DNA from: an uncultured Oscillospiraceae bacterium | GTDB lineage: Bacteria > Bacillota > Clostridia > Oscillospirales > Oscillospiraceae | Reading direction: 5' to 3' | DNA: 43,518 nt | NCBI GenBank assembly: GCA_944387775.1 | Contig: CALXGE010000008.1 | Coordinates: 1 to 43,518 of the forward strand | Translations under genes and position numbers: made by a program | Shown here: positions 26,319 through 32,971 of the stretch, piece by piece | How positions within the stretch are numbered: the first letter of the stretch is position 1 | How the letters are laid out: the number at the start of each line of letters is the position of its first letter | The notes under the pieces: model-generated | Databases searched by the model: none | What the model was told of the DNA's origin: nothing | The model's input: the letters and a program-made list of their open reading frames with translations, nothing else

Positions 26319-27629
26319 TTACTCCCAGGGCTCCTTCGGCTCCACCCAGCCCTCGATATAGGGCTTGACCAGGCCGATGGCTCGGGGATTGCAGACAGCT
26401 CGAACATCGATGGTCTCGCCGTACTCCACCGCCTCTACTTTGGCCTCCCGGTACAGCGTATCCAGCAGTCCAGCCTTGTCATACGGAATGTGTAAAGTTA
26501 CTCGCCTTGTCCCCTTGTCCAGACGTTTGTCAATGGCCCGCAGCAGCTCATCCAGGCCCTCACCAGTCTTTGCGGAGATGTTGACGGTGTCTTCCCCGTG
26601 GGGCCGGATATCTCCCCAAAACAGATCGCTCTTGTTGTAGACCCGCAGGCACGGGGTCTGCTCCGCCCCCAGCTCCCGAATCAGGTCGTCCACAATGGCC
26701 GCCTGCTCCTGCCACTCCGGGTTGGAGATATCGATGACGTGGAGGAGCATGTCGGCATACTCCAGCTCCTCCAGAGTAGCCTTGAAGGCGTCTACCAGCT
26801 GGTGGGGCAGCTTGCGGATAAAGCCTACTGTGTCGGAGATCACCACATCCAGGGTGTCACTGACCGACAGGAGGCGGCTGGTAGTATCCAGCGTGTCAAA
26901 GAGCCGGTTGTTGGCAGGGATACCAGCATCCGTCAGGGCATTGAGCAGGGTGGATTTCCCGGCGTTGGTATAGCCCACGATGGCCACCACCGGGATCTCG
27001 TTCTTCATCCGCCGCTGGCGCTGGGTGCCCCGAACCCGGCGCACCTCTTCCAGTTCCTCCTTCAGCTTATCGATCTTCCGGTGGATATGGCGGCGGTCCG
27101 TCTCCAGCTGGGTCTCACCGGGGCCCTTAGAACCGATGGGCCCCTTGCCGCTGGTGCCTGCCTGGCGCTCCAAGTGGGTCCACATACCGGTCAGTCGCGG
27201 CAGAAGGTACTGGTACTGGGCCAGCTCCACCTGGAGGCGGCCTTCTCTTGTCCGTGCCCGCTGGGCAAAGATATCCAGAATCAGGGCGCTGCGATCCAGG
27301 ACCTGAACCTTCAAGTCCTCGGTGAGAGAGCGCTGCTGGGAGGGGCTCAGGTCGTTGTCGAAGATGACCATAGTGGCCTCCTCGTTCTTTACCAGCTCCC
27401 GGACCTCCTCCACCTTGCCCTCACCGATGAAGGTGCGGGGTTCCGGTGAGAAGCGGGTCTGGAGGACGGTAGCCACCACCTCGCCTCCGGCGGTCTCTAC
27501 CAGGTCGGAGAGCTCCTCCAGGGTGTCCTCGTCGGCGTTGTCTCGCTGATCCAGCTTGGGACTGTTCAGGCCCACCAGCACCGCCCTGTCCCGAGGCTGT
27601 TCTATTGTCGTATTGGTTGTGTTTTCCAT
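26319..27629 (-). CDS. hflX: Ribosome-associated GTPase HflX
   Basis: GTPase that splits stalled 70S ribosomes and aids recovery from stress. The 436-residue protein has the HflX N-terminal domain (TRFSPEPRTFIGEGKVEEVR, VIFDNDLSPSQQRSLTEDL, LDRSALILDIFAQRARTREG, LQVELAQYQYLLPRLTGMWT), the Gly-rich linker with GPGETQLETDRR, and the G domain with G1 GYTNAGKS (219-226), DTVGFIRKLPHQLVDAF and NKSD. The C-terminal domain is present. Start ATG follows GAGAGGTTTT. Single gene. Confidence 0.96.
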   Translation of the reverse strand: MENTTNTTIEQPRDRAVLVGLNSPKLDQRDNADEDTLEELSDLVETAGGEVVATVLQTRFSPEPRTFIGEGKVEEVRELVKNEEATMVIFDNDLSPSQQRSLTEDLKVQVLDRSALILDIFAQRARTREGRLQVELAQYQYLLPRLTGMWTHLERQAGTSGKGPIGSKGPGETQLETDRRHIHRKIDKLKEELEEVRRVRGTQRQRRMKNEIPVVAIVGYTNAGKSTLLNALTDAGIPANNRLFDTLDTTSRLLSVSDTLDVVISDTVGFIRKLPHQLVDAFKATLEELEYADMLLHVIDISNPEWQEQAAIVDDLIRELGAEQTPCLRVYNKSDLFWGDIRPHGEDTVNISAKTGEGLDELLRAIDKRLDKGTRRVTLHIPYDKAGLLDTLYREAKVEAVEYGETIDVRAVCNPRAIGLVKPYIEGWVEPKEPWE

Positions 27630-27761
27630 AAAACCTCTCGTTTTGATTCGTTGTCCCTATCAGTATAGCAAAATAAGGGCGGCTTGCAAGGGCCATCCAC
27701 AATTTTTCTCGTCGCTTCTCCCACAGAAACAAAGCTTTCCATATGGTTCCCTTTTTGCCAT

Positions 27762-27796
27762 AAAAAAACACCGCGCCGCAGACATGCGGCGCGGTG
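27762..27796 (-). terminator. Terminator of rpmE
   Basis: A 12-bp stem (27769-27780 with 27785-27796), 4-base loop, followed on the minus strand by T7 (27762-27768). Confidence 0.93.
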
Positions 27797-27811
27797 CTAT
27801 TTGTAATGCAA

Positions 27812-28015
27812 TTACTTGTCCAGACCGAACTTCTTGTTGAACTTGGCCACACGTCCGCCGGTATCGACCAGCTTCTGCTTGCCAGTGAAGAAGGGGTGAC
27901 ACTTAGAGCAGACTTCCACGCGGATATCTTTCTTCGTGGAACCTGTCTCAATTACATTACCGCAGGCGCATTTAATCGTAGTCTGCTGATAATTGGGATG
28001 GATACCTTCCTTCAT
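27812..28015 (-). CDS. rpmE: 50S ribosomal protein L31, zinc-binding type
   Basis: Large-subunit protein, 67 residues, starting [20 protein letters not shown]. Cysteines at CAC (16 and 18) and CSKC (36-39) give the zinc-binding C+ form, as opposed to YtiA-type. ATG is preceded by GAGGTGAACAAGAGCA. Single gene with its own promoter and terminator; it is the last recognisable host gene before the prophage-like region. Confidence 0.97.
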   Translation of the reverse strand: MKEGIHPNYQQTTIKCACGNVIETGSTKKDIRVEVCSKCHPFFTGKQKLVDTGGRVAKFNKKFGLDK

Positions 28016-28078
28016 TGCTCTTGTTCACCTCTTTCCTCGTAAAGTCGGCCCTGTAGCTTTTCTACAAAGCCAAATGGT

Positions 28079-28107
28079 AGTATATCACAATGGTTTCCCT
28101 AATGCAA
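28079..28107 (-). promoter_or_regulatory. Promoter of rpmE
   Basis: On the minus strand, TTGCAT (28102-28107), 17-base spacer, TATACT (28079-28084), giving a leader of about 60 bases. Confidence 0.8.
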
Positions 28108-28149
28108 GCTTTTTTTGCAAAATTTCTAATTTTGTGAGATAGTACATTA

Positions 28150-28192
28150 AATGCAGAAAAGGTTTGACCGCCTTTTTCTGCATTATTTTTTT
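28150..28192 (+). terminator. Terminator-like hairpin at the host/prophage boundary
   Basis: AATGCAGAAAAGG (28150-28162) pairs with 28171-28184 (one T bulged), followed by A and T7. On the plus strand no gene precedes it, so it may insulate the prophage-like operon or mark old sequence at the insertion boundary. Confidence 0.65.
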
Positions 28193-28232
28193 GCATGCCG
28201 TGGCGGAGCGGCGAGAAACGAGGTGAAAAAAC

Positions 28233-28484
28233 ATGAGCAAACAAAGGACGCTGACCATGCGGGACAGGCGGGTTCTGGCGGAGAGATGGGCCGCCGGAGA
28301 CGGCGCCGTGAACATCGCGGTTGAGCTGGGGTTCTCCCCTGCCGCCATCTACCAGGAATTGAAACGGGGCGACACCGGAGAGCTGGACCAGAACAAGCGG
28401 CCGAAATATGACCCGGAAAAGGGGCAGGCGGTATACCAGGCGAACCTGCGTAATCGTGGACGCCGCCCGGCGGTACGAAAGTGA
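28233..28484 (+). CDS. Helix-turn-helix protein (IS30-like HTH), phage regulator candidate
   Basis: An 83-residue basic protein. Residues 5-45 (RTLTMRDRRVLAERWAAGDG, AVNIAVELGFSPAAIYQELK) form an HTH of the IS30-transposase N-terminal type; the tail is Arg/Lys-rich. No transposase catalytic domain follows, so it is a DNA-binding protein rather than a truncated IS30, a type seen in clostridial phages. ATG follows GAGGTGAAAAAAC. First gene of the element in the window. Confidence 0.75.
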   Translation: MSKQRTLTMRDRRVLAERWAAGDGAVNIAVELGFSPAAIYQELKRGDTGELDQNKRPKYDPEKGQAVYQANLRNRGRRPAVRK

Positions 28485-28497
28485 GGAGGAGACGAGC

Positions 28498-28854
28498 ATG
28501 GCAAAGTACAGGGAGTGCGAGAAGTGCGGGGCCGCCCTGGACCACGGGGAGGTCTGCGACTGTGAGAGCAAGGGCCAGGAGGAGAAGGACGTCCTCTACG
28601 AGGCCAACCGGGCGGCCATCCGGGAGGCCCTGGCCGCGGAGGTGTTAATCACCCTGGAGAAGAAGGCCGGCAGTGAGACGTTCCGCCGAAAGATCGAGGC
28701 ATCCAGCGCGTCGGCCGCGCTGAACGGCCTGGCGGTTCTCCTGCGGGAGTATGCGGCGCTGGTGGGGCTGAACCCCGTGGAGATCCTGGCCCTGCTGGCA
28801 ACCGTGCTGACGGTGCCAGCGCCGGCAGGGAAAGAAAGAGCAAAGGAGGAGTAG
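28498..28854 (+). CDS. Small zinc-finger phage protein, 118 residues
   Basis: From ATG 28498 (after GAGGAGGAGACGAGC) the protein begins MAKYRECEKCGAALDHGEVC, with Cys pairs CEKC and CDC forming a probable zinc knuckle. An alpha-helical region follows (LYEANRAAIREALAAEVLIT, ASAALNGLAVLLREYAALVG). An upstream frame extension to 28408 has no RBS and overlaps the HTH gene. Not recognised beyond the zinc knuckle; adjacent to the hydrolase gene by 2 bases. Confidence 0.72.
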   Translation: MAKYRECEKCGAALDHGEVCDCESKGQEEKDVLYEANRAAIREALAAEVLITLEKKAGSETFRRKIEASSASAALNGLAVLLREYAALVGLNPVEILALLATVLTVPAPAGKERAKEE

Positions 28855-28856
28855 CC

Positions 28857-29486
28857 GTGGAGCAGAGGTTTTTCACCATCACCATCCACCGCCCCATGAC
28901 CAGGATGGAACGGCTGCGCCTCCGGCGGCGGAGGTTCTGGGGCCGGGTGTGCGTGGCGCTGGCGGTCCTGGCGGCCGTGGCGGCCCTGGCTGCGGTGGCC
29001 ATGGCCGACGGCAAGGAGGCGGAGGCCGAAGAACCACTGCAGGCAATCGGCGTCACGAACCCGGCGCCGGTGGTTACCCTGGAGGCAATAAAGGAAACGC
29101 CGGCGGCGGAACCGGAGAGCCGGTACGCTCCAGTCACGGAGGAGGAGCGGGAACTGATTGCCCGGATCGTCTACCTGGAGGCCAGGGGCGAGCCGGCCAA
29201 AGGGCAGCAGGCGGTGGCGGAAGTCATTTTGAACCGGGTGGCCGCGGAGAATTTCCCGGACCGGGTGGCTGACGTGATCCACCAGGAGAACCCGAGGCAA
29301 TTTACCACGGCCCCCTACATCGACACGGCGGAGCCGGGCGAGGCGCAGTATGCAGCGGTGGACGCCGCCCTGTACGGGGAACCTGTGCTGCCCCTGGACG
29401 TGGTGTACTTCTCCAGGGAACCGGAGAACGACAACCTGTGGGGGACCATCGGAGAACATTCTTTCTGCTATCAATACGAATGGTAA
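28857..29486 (+). CDS. SleB-like cell wall hydrolase with N-terminal membrane anchor
   Basis: A 209-residue protein: basic N-terminus (RMERLRLRRRRFWGR), hydrophobic segment VCVALAVLAAVAALAAVAMA (about residues 32-51), linker, then the Hydrolase_2/SleB domain with EERELIARIVYLEARGEPAK, GQQAVAEVILNRVAAENFPD and a C-terminal HSFCYQYEW. The conserved Glu in LEARGEP is the expected catalytic residue. Start GTG at 28857 follows AAAGGAGGAGTAGCC. In spore formers such enzymes cleave cortex or wall peptidoglycan; in an element it could aid lysis, but its place in the early operon is unusual. Confidence 0.85.
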   Translation: MEQRFFTITIHRPMTRMERLRLRRRRFWGRVCVALAVLAAVAALAAVAMADGKEAEAEEPLQAIGVTNPAPVVTLEAIKETPAAEPESRYAPVTEEERELIARIVYLEARGEPAKGQQAVAEVILNRVAAENFPDRVADVIHQENPRQFTTAPYIDTAEPGEAQYAAVDAALYGEPVLPLDVVYFSREPENDNLWGTIGEHSFCYQYEW

Positions 29487-29499
29487 GGAGACAAGCGGT

Positions 29500-29706
29500 A
29501 TGACCTATCTGAAAATCTTGATGTACGCCCGGACAGGAATCCGGGCGAAAATCGACGAGTACCGGGGCATGCAGGAAAAGGCCCTGGAGGGGGCCGGCAG
29601 AGACAGCGGGGCAAAGCATCTGGCGGACATGGCCCAGAGGATGATCGACGACCTGGAGGTGGATATGGCCACCATCGACGAGCTGCAGGAAATCCACGAA
29701 AGATAG
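29500..29706 (+). CDS. Small helical protein upstream of the hammerhead
   Basis: A 68-residue protein starting MTYLKILMYARTGIRAKIDE, predicted almost entirely helical and coiled-coil-like (YRGMQEKALEGAGRDSGAKH, LADMAQRMIDDLEVDMATID). ATG follows TAAGGAGACAAGCGGT. Not recognised. Its stop TAG (29704-29706) is only 3 bases before stem I of the hammerhead ribozyme, so the ribozyme lies in its 3' UTR. Confidence 0.7.
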   Translation: MTYLKILMYARTGIRAKIDEYRGMQEKALEGAGRDSGAKHLADMAQRMIDDLEVDMATIDELQEIHER

Positions 29707-29709
29707 TAA

Positions 29710-29767
29710 CCCGTCTGACGAGGGACCGCTGGGTACGGTCCGAAACGCCCCACCGGGGCGTCACGGG
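29710..29767 (+). ncRNA. Hammerhead ribozyme, type I topology
   Basis: All conserved core bases are present in order. Stem I is CCCGT (29710-29714) with ACGGG (29763-29767). Then CTGACGA (29715-29721), stem II GGGACCG (29722-29728) with CGGTCC (29736-29741), with one G bulged and loop CTGGGTA. GAAA is at 29742-29745, and stem III ACGCCCC (29745-29751) with GGGGCGT (29755-29761) has loop ACC. U16.1 is 29761 and the cleavage-site C17 is 29762. The ends are in stem I, making it type I. Cleavage would occur between 29762 and 29763, leaving a 5'-OH start for the downstream mRNA. A further hairpin (29779-29785 with 29796-29802) follows before the next RBS. Hammerheads are known in bacterial prophages; this copy was read from sequence only. 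Confidence 0.9.
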
Positions 29768-29843
29768 AACCCGCCGGCAACGTGGGAAAGCGCCGCCACG
29801 TTCATATATGCACATTGAAAACCGAAACAGGAGGAAGGCATCC

Positions 29844-30071
29844 ATGGAGAAAACACTGTACCTCTATCGCGTCACCCACCCGGAGCATGGACAGGCCCAG
29901 GTGGAGGCAATAGACCGGCTGCGGGCCATCAGCAGGGCGGCCGGAACCTGGGGTGTGCCCTGGACAACGATTGCCAGGGAGTGCACCTGCGAGCGGCTGG
30001 GACCGGCCCCCGCGCCGGCGCCGCCAAAGAGAAAAGCCGGGCAACGGCGGCCGGCAAAAACTGGAGAGTAA
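29844..30071 (+). CDS. Small phage protein, 75 residues
   Basis: Starts MEKTLYLYRVTHPEHGQAQV, continuing EAIDRLRAISRAAGTWGVPW and ending in a Pro/Ala/Lys-rich tail (PAPAPAPPKRKAG). ATG at 29844 follows AGGAGGAAGGCATCC; an in-frame ATG at 29808 lacks an RBS. Proteins of this look occur in early regions of clostridial phages; no function is known. It is the first gene after the hammerhead cleavage site, so its mRNA would begin about 80 bases upstream. Confidence 0.72.
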   Translation: MEKTLYLYRVTHPEHGQAQVEAIDRLRAISRAAGTWGVPWTTIARECTCERLGPAPAPAPPKRKAGQRRPAKTGE

Positions 30072-30108
30072 CCCAGGGGCAACTTTAGAGTAGAACGGAG
30101 GAAACACC

Positions 30109-30774
30109 ATGATAAGTGAGAAAGGGCTGTGCAAAATCCTTAAATCCGCGTACAAAAACGGGGGCTATTCCGTTATCCAGGTGCGGCGGAAGGTTGAGAG
30201 TACAACCCAGACCTGGCAGAGGAACGAGATCATCTTGAACGGCGCCACATGGGCCGTGCGCTGCGTTACGGAGGACCTGCCGAAGGCGGCGGCGGTGCAG
30301 ATCGTGGAGGACGTGGGCTACATGCCTATGGACGCCGTGACCGTCCAGAAGAACCAGCCCAACCAGACCATGCTGGACAGTATCGCAGACACCCGGAGCG
30401 AAAGCCTGGAGGGACTGAACGCCGGCGGCGTCCGCATGCGGCAGATCCCGGTGATTTTCCGGGAACGGTGGCAGCTGTACCAGACGGAGGAGGGCAAGGT
30501 ATACGCCTTTGACCTGGAGCTGCTGAAATTGATCGACTTCAAGGAGGCGGAGCCGTTGGCCTTTATGTCCGGAAACGGGCACCTGGGAATATTCTTCTGG
30601 GGCGACAGCACCGTCTACATCGCCCCTGGCCGGTTCTCCAGGGCCAACGAGGAGAAGATCCTGTATATCGCTGGCCTCGACTGGGAGAACCAGATCGACA
30701 TGGAGGACCCGGTGGCCAACGCGAGCCTGTTCGACGAGGACAGGGACGAGCCTTTGGTGGATCGGGAGGAATGA
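30109..30774 (+). CDS. Hypothetical phage protein, 221 residues
   Basis: Not recognised. Starts MISEKGLCKILKSAYKNGGY and has a mixed alpha/beta soluble character with blocks WAVRCVTEDLPKAAAVQIVE, MRQIPVIFRERWQLYQTEEG, KVYAFDLELLKLIDFKEAEP and HLGIFFWGDSTVYIAPGRFS. Acidic C-terminus. ATG follows CGGAGGAAACACC. Next gene starts 4 bases after its stop. Confidence 0.75.
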   Translation: MISEKGLCKILKSAYKNGGYSVIQVRRKVESTTQTWQRNEIILNGATWAVRCVTEDLPKAAAVQIVEDVGYMPMDAVTVQKNQPNQTMLDSIADTRSESLEGLNAGGVRMRQIPVIFRERWQLYQTEEGKVYAFDLELLKLIDFKEAEPLAFMSGNGHLGIFFWGDSTVYIAPGRFSRANEEKILYIAGLDWENQIDMEDPVANASLFDEDRDEPLVDREE

Positions 30775-30778
30775 GAAC

Positions 30779-31108
30779 ATGGAGAGACTGACGCACCAGC
30801 GGGTAAATGGGATAAAGACTGGGTACTGGAGCGCGGCAACGAAAGAAGTTCTTGTGCAGCGCCTGGCGGCCTTTGAGGACGAGGCGGAAAGACGAACCGC
30901 CCGGCCGCGGACAATCTTTGAGCAGATCACCGCGTCGCCGGAGGTCCTGGGCGGCGTCCTGGCCTCCCTCTCCGCGGCGGAGGCGCCCTGGGACAAGGCC
31001 TTTCGTGAGGCCTACTGCCAGGGCTGCGGGCGGGAGAACTGCGACGCCTGCCCCCATGAGGAGTACAGGAACAACCCTGTGTGGTGGTTGGGACTGGAGG
31101 CGACATGA
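30779..31108 (+). CDS. Small Cys-rich phage protein, 109 residues
   Basis: Starts MERLTHQRVNGIKTGYWSAA, with RLAAFEDEAE, a typical short segment of small early phage proteins. Near the C-terminus CQGCGRENCDACPHEE offers four cysteines and one histidine for a zinc site. ATG follows GGGAGGAATGAGAAC. Stop overlaps the next start (ATGA). Function unknown. Confidence 0.72.
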   Translation: MERLTHQRVNGIKTGYWSAATKEVLVQRLAAFEDEAERRTARPRTIFEQITASPEVLGGVLASLSAAEAPWDKAFREAYCQGCGRENCDACPHEEYRNNPVWWLGLEAT

Positions 31109-31299
31109 AGAAAGAGACCGTGGAGCAGCGGGCCGTGAAGATCGCGGCAAAAATCATGGTGGCGGCGGGGCTGTGCCGGTATGAAACCCCCATGAAATGC
31201 GGAAAGGCCTATGTATGCGATAGCATTTGCGATAAGTGCATAAGATCCTGGCTGTTGTCAAAGGCCAGGGCGGAACTGAAAAAGGAGGCGGAGCAATAG
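31105..31299 (+). CDS. Small Cys-rich phage protein, 64 residues
   Basis: Starts MKKETVEQRAVKIAAKIMVA and has four or more cysteines (GLCRYE, KCGKAYVCDSICDKC), likely zinc-binding. ATGA overlap with the upstream gene indicates translational coupling. Function unknown. Confidence 0.7.
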   Translation: MKKETVEQRAVKIAAKIMVAAGLCRYETPMKCGKAYVCDSICDKCIRSWLLSKARAELKKEAEQ

Positions 31300-31301
31300 A
31301 C

Positions 31302-31595
31302 ATGGAAAAGACCAGGTACATCTATGAAGTGACCGACGGGCGGGAAATGCTGGCGGGTTCCGGGGACACGATGGAGATATTGGCCCACATTGGCCGACAG
31401 ATCCAGATCATCCACGAGAGGATGAAAAAGCAAAACCAGGGAGCCGCGGCGGCTTTTCGTGCGGCCATCATTGCGATGGTAACCGATCCTACATGCCCCA
31501 TCTGGACCTCCAGCGCAGTAACCGGAGGAGAGGGTATAGATTGCTTTGTGATGCAGAATAAAAAACGCGGGGGGGGGTGTAGACTGTGCGCGTAA
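31302..31595 (+). CDS. Small phage protein with G9 tract near its end
   Basis: Starts MEKTRYIYEVTDGREMLAGS; residues 1-50 (TMEILAHIGRQIQIIHERMK) look like a small folded domain; the C-terminal third (AAFRAAIIAMVTDPTCPIWT onward) is less typical. Its last codons read through nine Gs (31569-31577) as RGGGCRLCA. A length change there would alter the last residues and the stop. The frame extends upstream to 31236, but ATG 31302 fits GAGGCGGAGCAATAGAC best. Not recognised. Confidence 0.62.
   Translation: MEKTRYIYEVTDGREMLAGSGDTMEILAHIGRQIQIIHERMKKQNQGAAAAFRAAIIAMVTDPTCPIWTSSAVTGGEGIDCFVMQNKKRGGGCRLCA
31569..31577 (+). repeat. Homopolymer G9
   Basis: Nine consecutive Gs near the 3' end of the 97-residue gene, 18 bases before the DUF3846 start. 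Slippage-prone. Confidence 0.9.
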
Positions 31596-31888
31596 TGAGT
31601 AAGGAACCCGGAAAGGGTTGGAAGATCGCGGAGATCGAGAACACCCTGGAGGCGCTGCAGCGAGGCGTGGGCGGAAAACTGGAGGCGGTGACGCTGGCCA
31701 GCGACGCCTGCGTCCTGTGCAACGAGGAGGGCCGGCTGCTGGGGATGCCCTACAACACCACCATCTGCGGCGTCTCCTTTGTGGGGCCGCTGCTGATCGT
31801 GGGGATCGCCGGCGAGGATTTCGCGGGGCTGACGGAGCAGCAGGTGGACCGGCTGCGGACGCTGCTGGTTTCCGGGAGGATGGAATGA
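31595..31888 (+). CDS. DUF3846-family protein
   Basis: 97-residue protein from ATG 31595 (MSKEPGKGWKIAEIENTLEA); GTG at 31586 is an alternative. The block VTLASDACVLCNEEGRLLGM, PYNTTICGVSFVGPLLIVGI matches DUF3846, which is common in phage and plasmid early regions and often next to methylases. ATG overlaps the previous stop (TAATG). Stop overlaps the MT-A70 start (ATGA). Function unknown. Confidence 0.8.
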   Translation: MSKEPGKGWKIAEIENTLEALQRGVGGKLEAVTLASDACVLCNEEGRLLGMPYNTTICGVSFVGPLLIVGIAGEDFAGLTEQQVDRLRTLLVSGRME

Positions 31889-32464
31889 GCGGCGCCCCTG
31901 GAACAGGGGGCGCCGCCCTCCCCGACAAGAAATACTCGGTCATCCTGGCGGATCCACCGTGGGACTACAAGCAAAAGGGCGGACCGAAGGGGAAACGCGG
32001 CATGGCGGCGGCCCACTACAACACCATGACGACGGAGGAGATCTGCGCCCTCCCGGTAAAAAATATGTGCGGGGGGGTACGCTGTTTGCTTTCTATGGGC
32101 GACGTTCCCGAACATCGGGGAGGCGCTGCGCGTCATGGAGGCCTGGGGGTTTGAATACCGGACGGCGGCCTTTGTGTGGGTTAAGAAAAACCGCAAGAGC
32201 GGAGGAAACTTCTGGGGCATGGGGGCCTACACCAGGGCAAATGCGGAGGTCTGCCTGCTGGGGACCACGCCTGGAACGAAGGCCCGGCAGGTGGTCAAGA
32301 ACCACGGCGTCCAGCAAATTGTGGAGGCGCCCGTGGAGCAGCACAGCAGAAAGCCGGCGGAGGTCCGGGAGCGGATCGTCCGCCTCCTGGGAGACGTGCC
32401 GAGGATCGAGCTGTTTGCAAGAGAACGTGTGCCGGGCTGGGACGCCTGGGGAAATGAGGTTTAA
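31885..32464 (+). pseudogene. MT-A70-family adenine-N6 methyltransferase, frameshifted at a G7 tract
   Basis: The first part (31885-32154 frame) has YSVILADPPWDYKQKG with the catalytic DPPW, GKRGMAAAHYNTMTTEEICA and LPVKNMCGG. At the G7 tract 32071-32077 homology moves to the +1 frame, which gives YAVCFLWATFPNIGEALRVM and then EAWGFEYRTAAFVWVKKNRK to the stop at 32464. Removing one G restores a full protein of about 192 residues, MT-A70 size. As written, the product ends at 32154 with 89 residues and lacks half the fold. Possible causes are a true mutation, phase variation by slippage, a +1 recoding event or a sequencing error. Starts in ATGA overlap with DUF3846. Confidence 0.85.
32071..32077 (+). 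repeat. Homopolymer G7 at the MT-A70 frameshift
   Basis: Seven Gs exactly where the methyltransferase reading frame breaks; six would keep the frame. Confidence 0.9.
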
Positions 32465-32466
32465 CT

Positions 32467-32958
32467 ATGCTGATCTACATAAAGAGCGGGGAGGCCGGCT
32501 GGGAGGTTGAGCGGCAGATCGAACTGCCGGACGACGAGAAACTAGTACGCTCCATCCTCCGCAGCGTGAAACGACGCCTGGACCCGCCGAAAGCGGCGGG
32601 GGGGGGTATTGAGGAAAAGGCCGAGCCGTCACCGGCTGCCCCCGCACAGGAAACCAAAGAACCAGAGGCGGAGGAGGGGTACCGAGGGTTCCTGCTGGTG
32701 AAGTGCCAGAACTGCGGGAAGATCTACGCCTACAACGCCAGGAGCGAAACCACAGAAAGCGTGTGCCGGGATTGCGGACATACAACGCCGCTGCGGATGC
32801 TTGCGCAGGCGCTGTTCGATTGCCCGAAGTGCGGGACCAAGTGGACCTATAAGACGAACCTGCTGGGCGCGGAGGCGACCTGCAGGTGCATCCAGTGTGG
32901 GACGGAAATGCGTGCCCGCTGGCATAAGAACCTGCGGAAGTATGTGCCGCAGGAATAG
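32467..32958 (+). CDS. Multi-zinc-ribbon phage protein, 163 residues
   Basis: Starts MLIYIKSGEAGWEVERQIEL, with a Pro/Ala/Glu linker (about 40-72), then paired cysteines CQNC, CRDC, CPKC and CRCIQC that fit two zinc ribbons (about 79-104 and 116-145). Nine Gs at 32598-32606 encode AAGGGI in the linker start, so a slippage event would shift everything downstream. ATG is 2 bases after the MT-A70 stop, with GGGGAAATGAGG as a weak RBS. Possibly nucleic-acid binding. Confidence 0.75.
   Translation: MLIYIKSGEAGWEVERQIELPDDEKLVRSILRSVKRRLDPPKAAGGGIEEKAEPSPAAPAQETKEPEAEEGYRGFLLVKCQNCGKIYAYNARSETTESVCRDCGHTTPLRMLAQALFDCPKCGTKWTYKTNLLGAEATCRCIQCGTEMRARWHKNLRKYVPQE
32598..32606 (+). repeat. Homopolymer G9 in the zinc-ribbon gene
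   Basis: Nine Gs inside the coding sequence; the frame is intact at this length. Confidence 0.9.
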
Positions 32959-32971
32959 AGAGGAGAGCACC

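Noticed and set aside
28233..28484. A truncated IS30 transposase
   Set aside because: Only the HTH is present, with an intact frame, a good RBS and a basic tail; no DDE remnants or terminal inverted repeats nearby.
32060..32090. Programmed -1 frameshift in the methyltransferase
   Set aside because: The second half is in the +1 frame relative to the first, so a -1 slip would not join them.
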